Shown: positions 18,486-28,928, counted from the first letter of the stretch. The stretch is DNA of 64,000 nucleotides from Teichococcus aestuarii (GCF_003116135.1 NZ_PDOA01000004.1:248001-312000), one strand, 5' to 3'. A program made the numbers and translations. Notes: generated from the sequence alone by a model not told the origin.

Positions 18486-19202
18486 CTAGAGCGCCCGGCT
18501 TTCGATGCCCGGCGGCAGGCGGCCTGCGGCCCAGGCATCGGCCATGTCGCAGGCCGCGCTCAGCGCCGCCTCGATGGCGGGCACCGCCGCCTGCGTGCCG
18601 TCGCGCGGGACATGCACGGGCGGGCCGCAGACCAGCACGGCGCGGCCGAAGGGCAGGGGCAGCATCATCCGGTCCCAGCTCGGCAGCAGCCGGTGGCGGG
18701 TGGCGGCGGCGGCGGCGGGCAGCACCGGCACCCCGGCGATGGCGGCGAGGCTGGCCACCCCGTCCGCCGCCTTGCGGCGCGGGCCGCGCGGGCCGTCGGG
18801 AGTGATCGCTACCGGGCTGCCCTCGCGCAGCACCTTGAGCAGGGCGCGCATGCCGCTGGCGCCGCCGCGCGAGGTCGAGCCATGCACCATCACCAGCCGG
18901 AAGCGGGAGACCACCTCGCCGATGAAGCGGCCATCCCGGTGCTGGGAGACCAGCACATGCGGCTGCCAGTCCTTCGCCTCGGGGAAGATGCGGTGCACGG
19001 CGGTCCAGAGCATCGGCATCATCGGCAGGCGCTCGTGCCAGAAGCCGACGATGGCGGGGCGGCCCTGCCCGGCGAGCGGCGCCATGTGCTCGTACCCCAC
19101 CATCGTCCACCGCGTGGTGCGGTAGCAGAAGGCCAGGTAGGCGCTGAGCAGCCGCGCCAGGACGGCCTGGGTTGCGGGGTGGCGGATCAGCTTGCGGAGC
19201 AT
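18486..19202 (-). CDS. DUF374 lysophospholipid/lipid A acyltransferase family protein (LpxJ-like)
   Basis: 238 residues. Recognisable blocks are IVGFWHERLPMMP, LVSQHRDGRFIGEVV, VHGSTSRGG and the ITPDGPRGPRRKA segment, the arrangement of the DUF374 group. Members of this group (LpxJ of Epsilonproteobacteria) act as secondary lipid A acyltransferases. Its place directly ahead of waaA and lpxK supports a lipid A role, but the acyl chain and position are unknown. It starts the three-gene operon; the next gene upstream is divergent, 125 bp away from the start chosen there. Confidence 0.85.
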   Translation of the reverse strand: MLRKLIRHPATQAVLARLLSAYLAFCYRTTRWTMVGYEHMAPLAGQGRPAIVGFWHERLPMMPMLWTAVHRIFPEAKDWQPHVLVSQHRDGRFIGEVVSRFRLVMVHGSTSRGGASGMRALLKVLREGSPVAITPDGPRGPRRKAADGVASLAAIAGVPVLPAAAAATRHRLLPSWDRMMLPLPFGRAVLVCGPPVHVPRDGTQAAVPAIEAALSAACDMADAWAAGRLPPGIESRAL

Positions 19203-19327
19203 GGGGTGCGCGACATGTCGGGGAGCGCCCCTAGCACGGCTGGCCGCGCAGCGGAAATTCCCCGCGCATGACGCGCCGCAGCATGGCGGGCGTTGCCATG
19301 CCGCGCCACGCCGCTAGGCTGGCCCGG

Positions 19328-20383
19328 ATGCCCCGCCCTGCCACCCTGGCGCGCCGCGCCGCGCCCTTCCTGCTCTGCCTGCTGCTGGCCGGGCTGGGGG
19401 GCGGCCTGTTCTTCCTGCTGGGCACGCCGCTGCCCTGGCTGCTGGGGGCGCTGAGCTTCGTCGCCGCCGGGCAGCTCATGGGGCTGCGGTTGCGCGCCTC
19501 GCGCCGGGCGCGCAATGCCGGGCTGCTGGTGGTGGGCTGCGCGCTGGGCCTGTTCTTCACGCCCGAGGCCGCACGGCACCTCGCCGAGCGCGCCTGGCTG
19601 GTGGTGGGCGCGGCGCTGCTGACGCTGGCCATCGGCGTCGCCCTCTCGCCGCTGCTGGCGCGGCTCGGGCGGATGGACCGCGCCAGCGCCCTGTTCGGCT
19701 CCATCCCCGGCGGGGTGGCGGAGATGAGCGTGCTGGGCGAGGCCTATGGCGCCCGCCCCACCACGGTGGCCATCGTGCAGCTGCTCCGCGTGGTGGGGGT
19801 GGTGGTGCTGGTGCCGAGCAGCTTCGCGCTGCTGGGCATTTCCGGGCACATCTCCTCCAGCTTCGTGGCGCGGCCGCTCTGGCTGCCGGGGCTGGCGCTG
19901 CTGCTGGCGCTGGGCGCGGCGATGACCTGGCTGCTGATCCGCCTGCGCGTGCGCAACGCCTGGCTGCTGGGCGGGCTGTTCGTCAGCCTCGGCCTCACCG
20001 CCGCGGGGCAGGCGCTGACCGGGGTGCCGGGCTGGGTCTCGGCCATCGCGCAGGTGGCGATGGGTGCGCAGCTCGGCGTGCAGTTCGAGCGCGCGGCCTT
20101 CCTGGGCGGCGGGCGGCTGCTGGGGGCGGCGGTGCTGCACGTGCTGCTGCTCACCGGCCTCTGCGCCCTGCTGGGCTGGCTGCTGGCGGCGCTGTTCGGG
20201 CTGGACCTGCCGACGCTGGTGCTGGCCACCGCGCCCGGCGGCGTGGCGGAGATGTCCATCACCGCCAAGACGCTGCTGCTGGACGTGCCGGTGGTGGTGG
20301 CCTTCCACCTCGTGCGCATCGCGCTGACGGCGATGCTGGTGCAGCCCTGCAGCGTGCTGCTGCGCCGCTGGGGGCTGCTCTAG
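19328..20383 (+). CDS. AbrB family membrane protein
   Basis: 351 residues with about ten membrane helices in two repeated halves. Each half carries the family's Pro/Gly element: SIPGGVAEMSVLGEAYG in the first and TAPGGVAEMSITAKTLLL in the second. This is the AbrB (formerly 'ammonia monooxygenase') membrane family, not the AbrB DNA-binding regulator. Its transport substrate is not established. ATG 19328 puts the first helix near the N-terminus; an in-frame ATG at 19268 would add 20 Arg-rich residues and cannot be excluded. The stop codon TAG lies inside the CTAG that opens the repeat element at 20380. Confidence 0.82.
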   Translation: MPRPATLARRAAPFLLCLLLAGLGGGLFFLLGTPLPWLLGALSFVAAGQLMGLRLRASRRARNAGLLVVGCALGLFFTPEAARHLAERAWLVVGAALLTLAIGVALSPLLARLGRMDRASALFGSIPGGVAEMSVLGEAYGARPTTVAIVQLLRVVGVVVLVPSSFALLGISGHISSSFVARPLWLPGLALLLALGAAMTWLLIRLRVRNAWLLGGLFVSLGLTAAGQALTGVPGWVSAIAQVAMGAQLGVQFERAAFLGGGRLLGAAVLHVLLLTGLCALLGWLLAALFGLDLPTLVLATAPGGVAEMSITAKTLLLDVPVVVAFHLVRIALTAMLVQPCSVLLRRWGLL

Positions 20384-20487
20384 AGCAGATCGCGAGCAGG
20401 CTGCCTCGCCTGATCGCGTGAAAATGCTCGCAAAAGGAATGATCTAGGGCCTTTTCCGTGAGCCAGCACGAACGGAAAAGGCTCTAG
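20380..20487. repeat. Double-palindrome intergenic repeat, copy 1
   Basis: A 108-bp element bounded by CTAG. The first palindrome pairs CGCGAGCAGGC (20391-20401) with GCCTGATCGCG (20408-20418), one mismatch. The second pairs GCCTTTTCCGT (20449-20459) with ACGGAAAAGGC (20472-20482), perfect, and extends outward to the CTAG ends with one mismatch. It fills the gap between two convergent genes and supplies the upstream stop codon. A diverged copy of the same layout lies at 35443-35553. Confidence 0.7.
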
Positions 20488-20490
20488 GGC

Positions 20491-21174
20491 TCAGCCACCC
20501 ATCGGCAGCGGCGAGACGCCGAACAGCCAGCCATGCGCGTGCAGCAGTGCCGCCCAGGCCAGCAGCGCCAGGGCCGGCGCCAGCCAGCCGATCTCCCGCC
20601 AAGCCAGCCGGTTGCGCCCGGCGGCGATGGCACCGAAAGGCAGGATGGAGGTCTCCGCCGCCAGCCGCGCCCAGGCCCGGGGGTCGCGCCGGGCCAGCTT
20701 GGCGTCGATCGAGGGCATGCCGGCCAGGGCGGTGGCGCCCAGCGTGCCGAAGAAGACCAGGCTGGCGCTGTCGCCATTGCCCAGCATGTGCAGCAGCGCC
20801 CACAGCGCGAAGGACCACAGCATGGGGTGGCGGGTGACACGCTGGATGCCGCGCGCGCCCTGGGCCATCGCCGCCTCGCCGCCCACCGCCGTCGGGTTCG
20901 GCCGCAGCACGGAGGCGACGAAGAGCAGGAAGGCCGGCAGCATGCCGAGCACGATCAGCCAGCGCAGCCAGCCGGGCGCGAACCACAGGGGCGCCGTCCC
21001 GGCCGCGCGCCAGCCCTGCACCAGCAATGCCAGCGCCAGCACCGAGGCCAGCGAGAAGGCGGCGCGGAAGCCGCCCTCGCCGAGCCGCGCCGCCACCGCC
21101 CCGCGCCAGGGCCCGCCGGCGAGGCCGAGATGCAGGGCGAGCCAGAGCAGTGCGGCCAGGAGCAGGGGCAGCAT
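20491..21174 (-). CDS. NnrU family membrane protein
   Basis: 227 residues, about six membrane helices. The NnrU block RVTRHPMLWSFALWALLHML is clear, as is the GDSASLVFFGTLGATALAGM segment. NnrU was first described with nitrate/nitrite respiration genes; a relative acts in carotenoid isomerisation. Nothing of either pathway lies nearby, so no role is proposed. It is divergent from the TetR gene at 21266 with 91 bp between starts, and the TetR protein may control it. Confidence 0.88.
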   Translation of the reverse strand: MLPLLLAALLWLALHLGLAGGPWRGAVAARLGEGGFRAAFSLASVLALALLVQGWRAAGTAPLWFAPGWLRWLIVLGMLPAFLLFVASVLRPNPTAVGGEAAMAQGARGIQRVTRHPMLWSFALWALLHMLGNGDSASLVFFGTLGATALAGMPSIDAKLARRDPRAWARLAAETSILPFGAIAAGRNRLAWREIGWLAPALALLAWAALLHAHGWLFGVSPLPMGG

Positions 21175-21257
21175 GGCGGGACTCCTTTCGTCGGTCCGGG
21201 GCTTGCCAGGCAGGGGGGAGGGCCGGATGGTGACAGTGACAACATCAGAGGATAGTC

Positions 21258-21274
21258 TGTTGGCGATGTCAACA
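21258..21274. promoter_or_regulatory. Candidate TetR operator overlapping the regulator's start codon
   Basis: TGTTGGCGATGTCAACA is an imperfect 17-bp palindrome (arms TGTTG/CAACA plus one inner C/G pair, two mismatches around a central A). It resembles the TGTTGACA...TGTCAACA type of site used by TetR regulators with a WHG C-terminal domain. The ATG of the tetR gene (21266-21268) lies inside it, and the NnrU gene starts 84 bp away on the other side. The function is inferred from symmetry and position. Confidence 0.45.
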
Positions 21275-21787
21275 TCGGCGCCGGATCCCTATCACCACGG
21301 CGATCTGCGCGCGGCCCTGCTGCGCGCCGCCGAGGCGATGCTGGCCGCGCAGGGGCCGCAGGACCTCTCGCTGCGGGCCGTGGCGCGGGCGGCGGGGGTT
21401 TCGCACAACGCGCCCTATCGCCACTTCGCCAGCCGCGAGGCGCTGCTGGCCGCGCTGGCGGCGGAAGGCTTCCGGCGGCTGGCCGCGGCGCTGGAGGGGG
21501 CGGGGGCAGGCATGGCGGCGCTCGGCCGCGCCTATCTCGGCTTCGCCGAGGCGAACCCGGCGCTCTACCGGCTGATGTTCGGCCAGGGGCCCTCGCGCGC
21601 GGCGCATCCCGCGCTGGCCGCCGCCGCCGATGCGGCCTTCGCACCCCTGGCGGCGCGCAGGCCGGACCGCGCCGCCGCGCTGCGCGCCTGGGCGCTGGTG
21701 CACGGCATCGCCCAGCTGCGCGCCGACGGCCACTGGCCGGAACCGGGCGCCGCCCTGGCCGAGGCGGTGCTGCGCGAGGAAGGCTGA
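21266..21787 (+). CDS. TetR/AcrR family regulator (WHG C-terminal domain)
   Basis: 173 residues, at the short end for the family. The helix-turn-helix is at about residues 25-55 (LSLRAVARAAGVSHNAPYRHFASREALLAALAAEG). The C-terminal ligand domain carries YLGFAEANPALYRLMFG and the ALVHGIAQLRADG block typical of the WHG subgroup. The only sensible start is ATG 21266, inside the palindrome that may be its own operator. The divergent NnrU gene is the likely target besides itself. The ligand is unknown. Confidence 0.85.
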   Translation: MSTSAPDPYHHGDLRAALLRAAEAMLAAQGPQDLSLRAVARAAGVSHNAPYRHFASREALLAALAAEGFRRLAAALEGAGAGMAALGRAYLGFAEANPALYRLMFGQGPSRAAHPALAAAADAAFAPLAARRPDRAAALRAWALVHGIAQLRADGHWPEPGAALAEAVLREEG

Positions 21788-21803
21788 GGCGGCGGCGCCC
21801 TCC

Positions 21804-22271
21804 TCAGGGCCTCCAGGCGCGGTGGTAGGGGTGGCCGGCGCGGATCGCCTGGGCGCGGTAGAGCTGCTCGGCCAACAGGCCGCGCACCAGGAAGTGCGGC
21901 CAGGTCATCGGGCCGAGCGAGAGGCGCTGCTCGGCCCGCGCCTGCACCGCGGGGTCCAGCCCCTCGGCGCCGCCGATGAGGAAGGCCAGCGGCCGGCCGC
22001 TGCCCTCCCAGCGTTCCAGCAGCGCGGCCAGGCCCTCGCTGTCCGGCATGTGGCCGCCGAGGTCGAGGGCGATGGCGAGCGTGGCCTCGGGCAGGGCGGC
22101 GAGCAGGGCCGCCCCCTCCCGGCGCCGCATCTCGGCCGCCGAGCCGCGCGCCTCGGGGATCTCCCGCACCTGCAGGGGCGGCCGCAGCCGCGCATTGTGC
22201 TGGGCGAAGAGATCCGCCTCCGGCCCCGGCTTCAGCCGCCCGACGGCGATGAGCAGGGGCGCGCGGCTCAG
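21804..22271 (-). CDS. rlmH: 23S rRNA pseudouridine-1915 N3-methyltransferase, probable CTG start
   Basis: 155 residues counted from CTG 22271, the normal RlmH length. The SPOUT fold shows as [13 protein letters not shown] at the N-terminus, [14 protein letters not shown], the SAM knot [11 protein letters not shown] and the ending [20 protein letters not shown]. RlmH methylates pseudouridine 1915 in helix 69 of 23S rRNA. Between the in-frame stop upstream and LLIAVG there is no ATG, GTG or TTG. The CTG overlaps the rsfS stop (CTGA) and has GGGGAGG (complement of 22279-22285) seven bases upstream, so I take it as the start. It is the last gene of the rplU-to-rlmH cluster. Confidence 0.88.
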   Translation of the reverse strand: MSRAPLLIAVGRLKPGPEADLFAQHNARLRPPLQVREIPEARGSAAEMRRREGAALLAALPEATLAIALDLGGHMPDSEGLAALLERWEGSGRPLAFLIGGAEGLDPAVQARAEQRLSLGPMTWPHFLVRGLLAEQLYRAQAIRAGHPYHRAWRP

Positions 22272-23521
22272 CCGCGGGCCTCCCCGTCATCCGGCTCGTC
22301 CGGCTCGTCGGCCTCGTCGGCGTCGAGGATGTCGTCATCCCCGAGCCCGTCCACCAGCTCGCCGGACTCCTCCTCCTCCTCGTCCTGCATCCACTCCGCC
22401 TCGGTGAGGGAGGGGATGGGCGCCTCCTCCGGCCCGGCCAGGGGGGCGTCGCCGGCGGGCGGGCTGTCGGGGCCCCACATCTTCTCCAGCCGGTAGTTGG
22501 CACGCGCCTCCGGCTTGAAGAGGTGCACGATCAGGTCGCCCGCATCGAGCAGCACCCAGTCCGGCGAGGTCTCCGTGCGGATGCGGCGGATGCCGTGCTC
22601 GGCCAGCGCCTTCTCCAGATGCGTGGCCATCGCCTGGATCTGCCGGTCGGCGAGGCCGGTGGCGACGATCATGCGGTCGGCGAAGGCGGCGCGGCTGGCG
22701 ACGTCCAGCACCACCACATCCTCCGCCTTGTCGTCCTCCAGGCTCTTCACCGCGCTCTGCACGATCAGCTCGATCTGCGGCGGGCTGAGCTTGGTGCGCT
22801 TCGGCGGCTTGCGCGTCTTCACGGTGGCGGCAGGCTTCGCCTTGGGCTCGGCCTTCTTCGCCGGTGTCACGGCCTTGCTGGCGGTGGCGCGGGCGGTGTT
22901 GGCCTTGGGCGCGGCGGCGCGGGGTGCCCTGGCGGCGGGCGCGGCGCCGCGCGTGGTGCCCTTGGCCGCGCCGGTGCGCGTGGCGGGCCTGGCCGTGCGG
23001 CCGGTGGCAGCCTTGGGCGCGGCGGCGCGGGGCGCCTTGGCGGCGGGTGCGGCGCCGCGCGTGGCACCCTTGGCCGCGCCGGTGCGGGGAGCGGACCTGG
23101 CCGCGGCGTCGCGGGGCGCCCTGGCGGGGGGAGTGGCGCTGCGCGCGGTGCTCTTGGCCGCGCCGGTGCGTGAGGCGGGCTTGGCCGTGCGGCTGGTGGC
23201 AGCCTTGGGCGCGGTGTCGCGGGAAGGCTGGGCGGCGGCGCCGCGCGGGGCGGGCTTGGCCGCGCTGGTGCGCGTGGATGGCTTGGCCGCGCTGGCGCGC
23301 GCGGCAGGCTTGGCGGCGGCGCCGCGCGGGGTGGGCTTGGCCGCGCTGGCGCGGGCGGGCTTCGCCGCGGCCGTGCCGGAGCGGGCCGGCCTGTCGGCCG
23401 CCTTGGCCGGGGCGGGCTTGCGGGTGGCGCCCTTGGCGGCGGGGCGGCTGGTGCTGCCGGTGCGCGAGGCCGTGCCGGTCTTGCGGCGGGTCTCGTCCGG
23501 GCTCTTCGGGGTGCGGGCTAT
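22268..23521 (-). CDS. rsfS: Ribosome silencing factor RsfS with a long Ala/Lys/Pro-rich extension; ATA at the expected start
   Basis: The RsfS domain is about 100 residues ([35 protein letters not shown], then [19 protein letters not shown]) and should bind ribosomal protein L14 to block subunit joining. Ahead of it lie about 240 residues rich in Ala, Lys, Arg, Thr and Pro, including a 36-residue tandem unit; behind it an acidic tail with DEEEEE and [17 protein letters not shown] (complement of 23527-23532) stands five bases before ATA 23521, and no ATG, GTG or TTG in frame exists between the nadD stop and that point. An internal GTG (about 22869-22871) would give a shorter protein without most of the extension. 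Total length from ATA is 417 residues, against about 110-150 for the family. Confidence 0.8.
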   Translation of the reverse strand: MARTPKSPDETRRKTGTASRTGSTSRPAAKGATRKPAPAKAADRPARSGTAAAKPARASAAKPTPRGAAAKPAARASAAKPSTRTSAAKPAPRGAAAQPSRDTAPKAATSRTAKPASRTGAAKSTARSATPPARAPRDAAARSAPRTGAAKGATRGAAPAAKAPRAAAPKAATGRTARPATRTGAAKGTTRGAAPAARAPRAAAPKANTARATASKAVTPAKKAEPKAKPAATVKTRKPPKRTKLSPPQIELIVQSAVKSLEDDKAEDVVVLDVASRAAFADRMIVATGLADRQIQAMATHLEKALAEHGIRRIRTETSPDWVLLDAGDLIVHLFKPEARANYRLEKMWGPDSPPAGDAPLAGPEEAPIPSLTEAEWMQDEEEEESGELVDGLGDDDILDADEADEPDEPDDGEARG

Positions 23522-23603
23522 GGCGGCCTCCTGTCGTGCTTTATCGCGTCTTGTAGGGCGTGGCCCCCATCGGGGGCCAGCAATCCGTCCGTCGGGAGGG
23601 CTG

Positions 23604-24248
23604 TCAGCCCGTCCCTGTGATGTCGTGGCCGGCGCGGCGGAGGGCCGTCGCGCTGGCGGGGTGTTCGCGGGCCGGCACCAGGCTCCAGCCCGCATGCGGA
23701 TGGCCGCCCGGCGCCAGCAGCGCCCCTGGCAGCCGGCGGTGCCGCCGCAGCGTGCTGGCGGCGGCGCCGCGCAGCGCCCGGTCCGTCCAGCCCGGTCGCG
23801 GCAGCACCGCGATCGGCGTCCGCGCCGCCAGGGCGCGCCAGCGCCGCCAGCGCGGCAACTGCCAGAGATTGTCCGCGCCGATGATCCAGACGAAGCGCAC
23901 ACGCGGGAACAACCGTTGCAGCCGGGCCAGGGTTCGCGCGCTGTAGCGCTGGCCGATCGCCGCCTCCAGCCCGGTGGCGACGACCCGCACCCCGTCGGCG
24001 ATGGCCTCGGCCGAGGCCAGCCGCCGCGTGAAGGGCGCCATACCGGCGCGCGGCTTCAGCGGGTTGCCGGGCGAGACCAGCAGCCACACCTGGTCCAGCC
24101 GCAGCGCGCGGCGCGCCTGCTCGGCCACGTGGCGGTGGCCGTCATGCGCCGGGTTGAAGCTGCCGCCCAGCAGGCCGATGCGCCGCCGCCGCCCGTCGCC
24201 ATGCGGCCCCGGCGCGGCGAGGCCGGCGGGAGAGGGAAGCCGGTTCAG
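23604..24248 (-). CDS. nadD: Nicotinate-nucleotide adenylyltransferase, start unresolved
   Basis: The nucleotidyltransferase core is intact: [17 protein letters not shown] (GxFxPxHxGH motif), [12 protein letters not shown], the [10 protein letters not shown] segment matching the family's SxTxxT region, and [14 protein letters not shown]. NadD joins nicotinate mononucleotide and ATP to give deamido-NAD. There is no ATG, GTG or TTG in frame between the proA stop and the core. I give CTG 24248, overlapping the proA stop (CTGA), as the limit (214 residues). An ATG at 24202-24200 is out of frame by one base; one extra G after it would give [14 protein letters not shown], a natural N-terminus, so a single-base deletion or sequencing error is possible. 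Confidence 0.8.
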   Translation of the reverse strand: MNRLPSPAGLAAPGPHGDGRRRRIGLLGGSFNPAHDGHRHVAEQARRALRLDQVWLLVSPGNPLKPRAGMAPFTRRLASAEAIADGVRVVATGLEAAIGQRYSARTLARLQRLFPRVRFVWIIGADNLWQLPRWRRWRALAARTPIAVLPRPGWTDRALRGAAASTLRRHRRLPGALLAPGGHPHAGWSLVPAREHPASATALRRAGHDITGTG

Positions 24249-25504
24249 GGCCGGGTCTGCCCTGTGCCCAGCACCTGGTAGCGGTAGGTGCAGAGCTGCT
24301 CCAGCCCGACCGGCCCGCGCGCATGCATCCGCCCCGTGGCGATGCCGATCTCGGCGCCGAAGCCGAACTCGCCGCCGTCGCAGAACTGGGTGGAGGCGTT
24401 CCAGAGGCCGACGGCGGAGTCGAGGCCGTCGAGGAACCGGGTGGCCACCGCCGCATCCTCGGTGATGATGGCCTCGGTGTGCTCGCTGCCATGCCGGCGG
24501 ATATGCGCCAGCGCGTCCTCCACCCCGTCCACCACGGCGATGGAGAGGATGGCGTCCAGCCACTCGGTGCCGAAATCGGCCTCGGTGGCGGGTGGCAGGC
24601 CGGGGAGGATGGCGCGGGCGCGCTCATCGGCGCGGAAGTCGCAGCCCAGCGCGCGTAGGTCTTCCACCAGCAGCGGCAGCAGGGCAGGGGCGATGGCGGC
24701 GTCGATCAGCAGTGTCTCGGTGGCGCCGCAGACGCCGGTGCGGCGCATCTTGGCATTGGCCAGCACGGCGCGCGCCATGGCGGGGTCGGCGGCGGCGTGG
24801 ATGTAGGTGTGGTTCAGCCCCTCGGCATGGGCCAGCACCGGCACCCGCGCCTCCTGCATCACCCGCGTCACCAGCCCCTTGCCGCCGCGCGGGATGATGA
24901 GGTCGATCAGCCCCGCCGCGCCGAGCATGGCGCCGACGAAGGCGCGGTCCTGGGTGGGGGCCATCTGCACCGTGGCCTCGGGCAGCCCGGCCGAGCGCAG
25001 CCCCTCCACGATGCAGGCATGGATGGCGGCGGCCGAGCGCGCGCCCTCGCTGCCGCCGCGCAGCAGCACCGCCGAGCCGGCCTTCAGGCAGAGCCCGGCG
25101 GCATCGGCCGTCACGTTCGGGCGGCTCTCGTAGATCATGCCGATGACGCCGAGCGGCTGCGCCACGCGGCGGATGACGAGGCCGTTGGGGCGCGTCCACT
25201 CGGCCAGCACGCGGCCCGCCGGGTCGGGCAGGGCGGCGATCTCCTCCAGCCCCTGGGCCATGGCCTCCACCCGCGCCGGGTTCAGCGTCAGCCGGTCGCG
25301 GAAGGAACTGGCGAGGTCGGGCGCGGCGGCGAGGTCGGCGGCGTTGGCGGCCAGGATGTCTGTCAGTCGGGCGCGCAGGGCGGCGGCGGCGGCGCGCAGC
25401 GCCGCGTCCTTCGACGGTCGGTCCGCCCGCGCCAGCCGGGTGGCGGCCGCGCGGGCCGCCTGGGCGACAGGGAGGATCGGGTTCGTCATCGCGTCCACGG
25501 TCAT
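24245..25504 (-). CDS. proA: Glutamate-5-semialdehyde dehydrogenase (gamma-glutamyl phosphate reductase)
   Basis: 419 residues, full length. Typical segments include [25 protein letters not shown] around the NADPH site, [23 protein letters not shown], and the catalytic cysteine in [14 protein letters not shown]. ProA reduces gamma-glutamyl phosphate to the semialdehyde in proline synthesis. It follows proB on the same strand, separated by a hairpin cassette, and precedes nadD. Start is ATG 25504 with a second ATG at 25489; the first residues are not conserved enough to choose firmly. Confidence 0.96.
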   Translation of the reverse strand: MTVDAMTNPILPVAQAARAAATRLARADRPSKDAALRAAAAALRARLTDILAANAADLAAAPDLASSFRDRLTLNPARVEAMAQGLEEIAALPDPAGRVLAEWTRPNGLVIRRVAQPLGVIGMIYESRPNVTADAAGLCLKAGSAVLLRGGSEGARSAAAIHACIVEGLRSAGLPEATVQMAPTQDRAFVGAMLGAAGLIDLIIPRGGKGLVTRVMQEARVPVLAHAEGLNHTYIHAAADPAMARAVLANAKMRRTGVCGATETLLIDAAIAPALLPLLVEDLRALGCDFRADERARAILPGLPPATEADFGTEWLDAILSIAVVDGVEDALAHIRRHGSEHTEAIITEDAAVATRFLDGLDSAVGLWNASTQFCDGGEFGFGAEIGIATGRMHARGPVGLEQLCTYRYQVLGTGQTRP

Positions 25505-25529
25505 GCGTTCCTTGGGGCTCGGAAGGCCA

Positions 25530-25549
25530 GGGGAGAAGGAATTCTCCCC
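25530..25549 (-). terminator. Hairpin between proB and proA (cassette copy B)
   Basis: Read on the minus strand from the proB stop codon the sequence runs TGACAGAAAAAAGATGAGGG and then forms the stem GGGGAGAA/TTCTCCCC around GGAA. This is nearly the same cassette as copy A after the M32 peptidase. It lies inside an apparent operon, so it may reduce rather than end transcription into proA. Confidence 0.55.
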
Positions 25550-25572
25550 CGGACCCCCTCATCTTTTTTCTG

Positions 25573-27767
<2,195 letters not shown>

Positions 27768-27793
27768 CTATCCGGCTCGCGGAGGCGCGCGTG

Positions 27794-28063
27794 TTACTCG
27801 GCGGCCTGCGGCAGCGGCTCGACGGAGACGTGGACGCGGCCCTCGGCGCGGCGGGTGAACTTCACCTTGCCCTCGATGGCGGCGTGGATCGAGTGGGTGC
27901 GGCCGACGAGCACGTTGGTGCCCGGGACCATCTTCGTGCCGCGCTGGGTGACGATGATGTTGCCGGCCAGCACGTGCTCGCCGCCGAACTTCTTCACGCC
28001 AAGCCGCTTACCAGCAGAGTCGCGCCCGTTGCGGGAGGAGCCGCCGGCCTTTTTGTGCGCCAT
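27794..28063 (-). CDS. rpmA: 50S ribosomal protein L27
   Basis: 89 residues, the expected length. It starts [20 protein letters not shown], so the mature N-terminus reaches the peptidyl-transferase centre without the cleaved extension seen in Firmicutes. The body [20 protein letters not shown] and [10 protein letters not shown] is typical. It follows rplU by 26 bp. Confidence 0.98.
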   Translation of the reverse strand: MAHKKAGGSSRNGRDSAGKRLGVKKFGGEHVLAGNIIVTQRGTKMVPGTNVLVGRTHSIHAAIEGKVKFTRRAEGRVHVSVEPLPQAAE

Positions 28064-28089
28064 GGTTGGTGTCTCCTAAGACTGTCTGT

Positions 28090-28407
28090 TCAGGCCGCAG
28101 CGATGCCGGCGATGCGCAGCACGGTCTGGTGCTGGCGGTGGCCGTTCTTGCGGCGGCTGTTCTGCCGGCGGCGCTTCTTGAAGATGATGACCTTGTCACC
28201 GCGCTTGTGCTCGACAACCGTGGCGGTGACGCTGGCGCCGGCCACGATGGGCGCGCCGATCGTCAGCCCGGCCTCGCCGGAGATGGCCAGGACATCCTGG
28301 AAGGTGATGGTCTGGCCGGGTTCGGCCTCCAGCTTCTCGACGATCAGCACGGCGTCCGGGGTGACGCGGTACTGCTTGCCGCCGGTGCGGATCACTGCGT
28401 AGGTCAT
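28090..28407 (-). CDS. rplU: 50S ribosomal protein L21
   Basis: 105 residues. It opens with [15 protein letters not shown], has the [20 protein letters not shown] core that binds 23S rRNA, and ends [13 protein letters not shown]. The start is ATG 28407. A sigma70-type promoter lies about 100 bp upstream (28509-28538), leaving a leader of roughly 95 nt. It begins the rplU-rpmA-obgE-proB-proA-nadD-rsfS-rlmH cluster. Confidence 0.98.
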   Translation of the reverse strand: MTYAVIRTGGKQYRVTPDAVLIVEKLEAEPGQTITFQDVLAISGEAGLTIGAPIVAGASVTATVVEHKRGDKVIIFKKRRRQNSRRKNGHRQHQTVLRIAGIAAA

Positions 28408-28508
28408 GGGGCGCCCTGAAAAAGCTCTGCCGTACTGGCCTGATCTGAAACGATGGTCGGCCGAGAAACGGCCATCGGCGCGACACGAGGCCTCGCCGGG
28501 AGGAGGGG

Positions 28509-28538
28509 CGTATAGCCCCGGGGGGTCGGGGGAGTCAA
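28509..28538 (-). promoter_or_regulatory. Sigma70-type promoter for rplU
   Basis: On the minus strand TTGACT (complement of 28533-28538) is followed after 18 bp by TATACG (complement of 28509-28514). It faces rplU and lies back to back with the tRNA-Ser promoter. Both match the housekeeping consensus better than anything else nearby. Confidence 0.6.
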
Positions 28539-28579
28539 CGCGGCGGGGCGGATTCGACGAATTTCCCCGCAAGTCTGCG

Positions 28580-28608
28580 TTGCGTCCGGCGTGAAGCCCC
28601 TCTATACC
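28580..28608 (+). promoter_or_regulatory. Sigma70-type promoter for tRNA-Ser
   Basis: TTGCGT (28580-28585), a 17-bp spacer, then TATACC (28603-28608). The tRNA begins 27 bp after the -10 hexamer, which leaves a short 5' leader as is usual for tRNA genes. Confidence 0.6.
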
Positions 28609-28635
28609 CCGCCCGCCTGACGACCGAGGCGCCGC

Positions 28636-28725
<90 letters not shown>

Positions 28726-28928
28726 TTCCCCCCCCGCCAGCATCTCTCGCCTTGCCGGCCTCCGACTGCGCCCATCCTCTTCCGGGCCTGCGTGCGAGCG
28801 CAGAGGGAAGGGTGAAGCCGGACAGGCGGGGCCATGGATATGCTTATCCCTCCGCCCTCTTACCTATTGTTACCGACGCGCCGCGCTCCCCGCCGTAACA
28901 TCCTCGCGGATCATCAGCGCGAGATGCC

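Noticed and set aside
23561-23579. Terminator between nadD and rsfS (GGCCCCC/GGGGGCC)
   Set aside because: The stem is short with a three-base loop and no T-run follows; it lies inside a gene cluster with tight spacing.
22497-24281. A plus-strand frame of 594 codons opposite rsfS and nadD, rich in Ala/Leu/Gly
   Set aside because: Its composition is the mirror of the Ala/Lys repeats in RsfS. The rsfS and nadD cores on the minus strand are clear, so this is a shadow.
28408-28500. Structured riboswitch or ribosomal-protein leader ahead of rplU
   Set aside because: The leader is about 95 nt and GC-rich, but I could not match it to a known leader motif by eye.
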